64,000 nt of DNA, from assembly GCA_025345505.1 (NCBI GenBank), contig JANVCC010000011.1, positions 4,664,602-4,728,601 on the forward strand. Reading direction: 5' to 3'. The stretch is from Todiramphus chloris collaris (Eukaryota; Chordata; Aves; Coraciiformes; Alcedinidae). The notes beneath the pieces are model-generated. The model ran no database searches. It was not told where the DNA came from and was given only the letters and a program-made list of their open reading frames with translations. Made by a program: the position numbers and the translations under genes. Position 1 is the stretch's first letter; each line of letters opens with the position of its first letter. Below are positions 63,501-64,000 of this stretch, in pieces.

Positions 63501-64000
63501 GCCATAGCTCAGATATAGTAACACTTACCTGCCTTCGTGAAATATTTTTTGCAGACTAGGGAAATGGAGTCTGTGGAATGCAGAAATAGACTCCCAGCTG
63601 ACTAGTAGTAGTATAGCTATTTGTGGTATGGTAGCAGGCAAGAGCATCACTGAGAATCAGTGACTATCTGATGCTATGAATAATGCAGATAAAGTAACAA
63701 AACAGGCACTGCTGCTTTAGATAGCTCCTGTCTGACTTCTATACAATAGACACCAAAAAAACATAAAAAGTAAAACTAGGAGAATTGAGCAGGAAAGCAC
63801 CAGTCACAGATACTTACAGGTCCAGTGACTCAGAAGCAAGTTCTGCTCTCTCTAGGAATCTTTGACAAAGAAGTATATAAATGGACATTGTGTTTCCTTG
63901 AGCTTATTACTTTTCAAAGAGTCCTACTGGGCTAGCTCCCCATTTCCTACTCTTCTCAGATGTACAGACCATGTGCAAATTTATGGCAACATTTCTATTT
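60591..64000. other. Unique non-coding sequence
   Basis: About 3.4 kb without a recognisable gene or repeat. Low-complexity stretches lie at 61771-61804 (A runs broken by C) and 61903-61920 (T18). A GC-richer patch of about 200 bp lies at 61091-61297 and is listed separately. Confidence 0.55.
61091..61297. other. GC-richer patch, unidentified
   Basis: Compared with its AT-rich flanks this patch is rich in G and C (for example CTGGGTGTCACCCCAGCCCA, GGGGCTGAGGGTCCTCTGGG). It is open on both strands for 68 and 78 codons, with no motifs. It may be a decayed repeat or retrocopy fragment, or a regulatory block. I cannot identify it. Confidence 0.3.

Noticed and set aside
1-64000. Searches by eye for CRISPR-like arrays, operons, bacterial promoters, tRNA and rRNA genes, and telomere-like arrays
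   Set aside because: None seen. The sequence is typical vertebrate non-coding DNA. A tRNAscan or Rfam search would be needed to exclude small RNA genes fully.

Overview
The window looks like 64 kb of bird nuclear DNA (AT-rich, intergenic or deep-intronic) with no protein-coding gene I can recognise. The avian assignment rests on the repeats. There are eight CR1 LINE insertions with the typical 3' end (octamer tail of the AGAATCAC / ATTCTGTG type and the usual 'aaggg/accttt-ccaacc' block). There are also two solo LTRs of the ERVL-like type common in birds, and a few very old amniote or sauropsid repeat fragments. I cannot name the species.

Layout. 1-4.2 kb: unique AT-rich sequence. 4.0-4.1 kb: a T24 tract between perfect 11-bp direct repeats, with an old MIR/CR1-type fragment just after it. 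4.5-7.13 kb: the largest element, a 5'-truncated CR1 on the minus strand carrying a broken ORF2 (end of the endonuclease, linker, reverse transcriptase, C-terminus). 7.48-7.61 kb: a CR1 3' end. 12.64-13.03 kb: a plus-strand CR1 with an internal T/G-rich expansion and a small tandem duplication. 16.9-17.8 kb and 20.2 kb: three more CR1 pieces. 22.5-24.1 kb: a CR1 split by a later LTR insertion with a 5-bp target duplication. 24-48.9 kb: mostly unique sequence with two ancient fragments (27.6 and 46.0 kb). 48.95-49.53 kb: a second solo LTR, also with a 5-bp duplication. 49.5-59.9 kb: unique sequence with a G21 homopolymer at 53.7 kb. 59.9-60.55 kb: an old CR1 followed by a long A-tract. 60.5-64 kb: unique sequence with a small GC-richer patch near 61.1-61.3 kb.

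Outside the repeats the open frames are short (up to about 120 codons), have no recognisable motifs and occur on both strands, as chance predicts. Two short frames (21.7-21.9 kb and 15.4-15.7 kb) start at a plausible splice acceptor and are followed by AATAAA. They are reported as weak candidate terminal exons only.

I found no new biological system here. The best-supported observations are the history of the mobile elements (nesting, target duplications, a promoter-like block shared by the two LTRs) and the unusual homopolymers.
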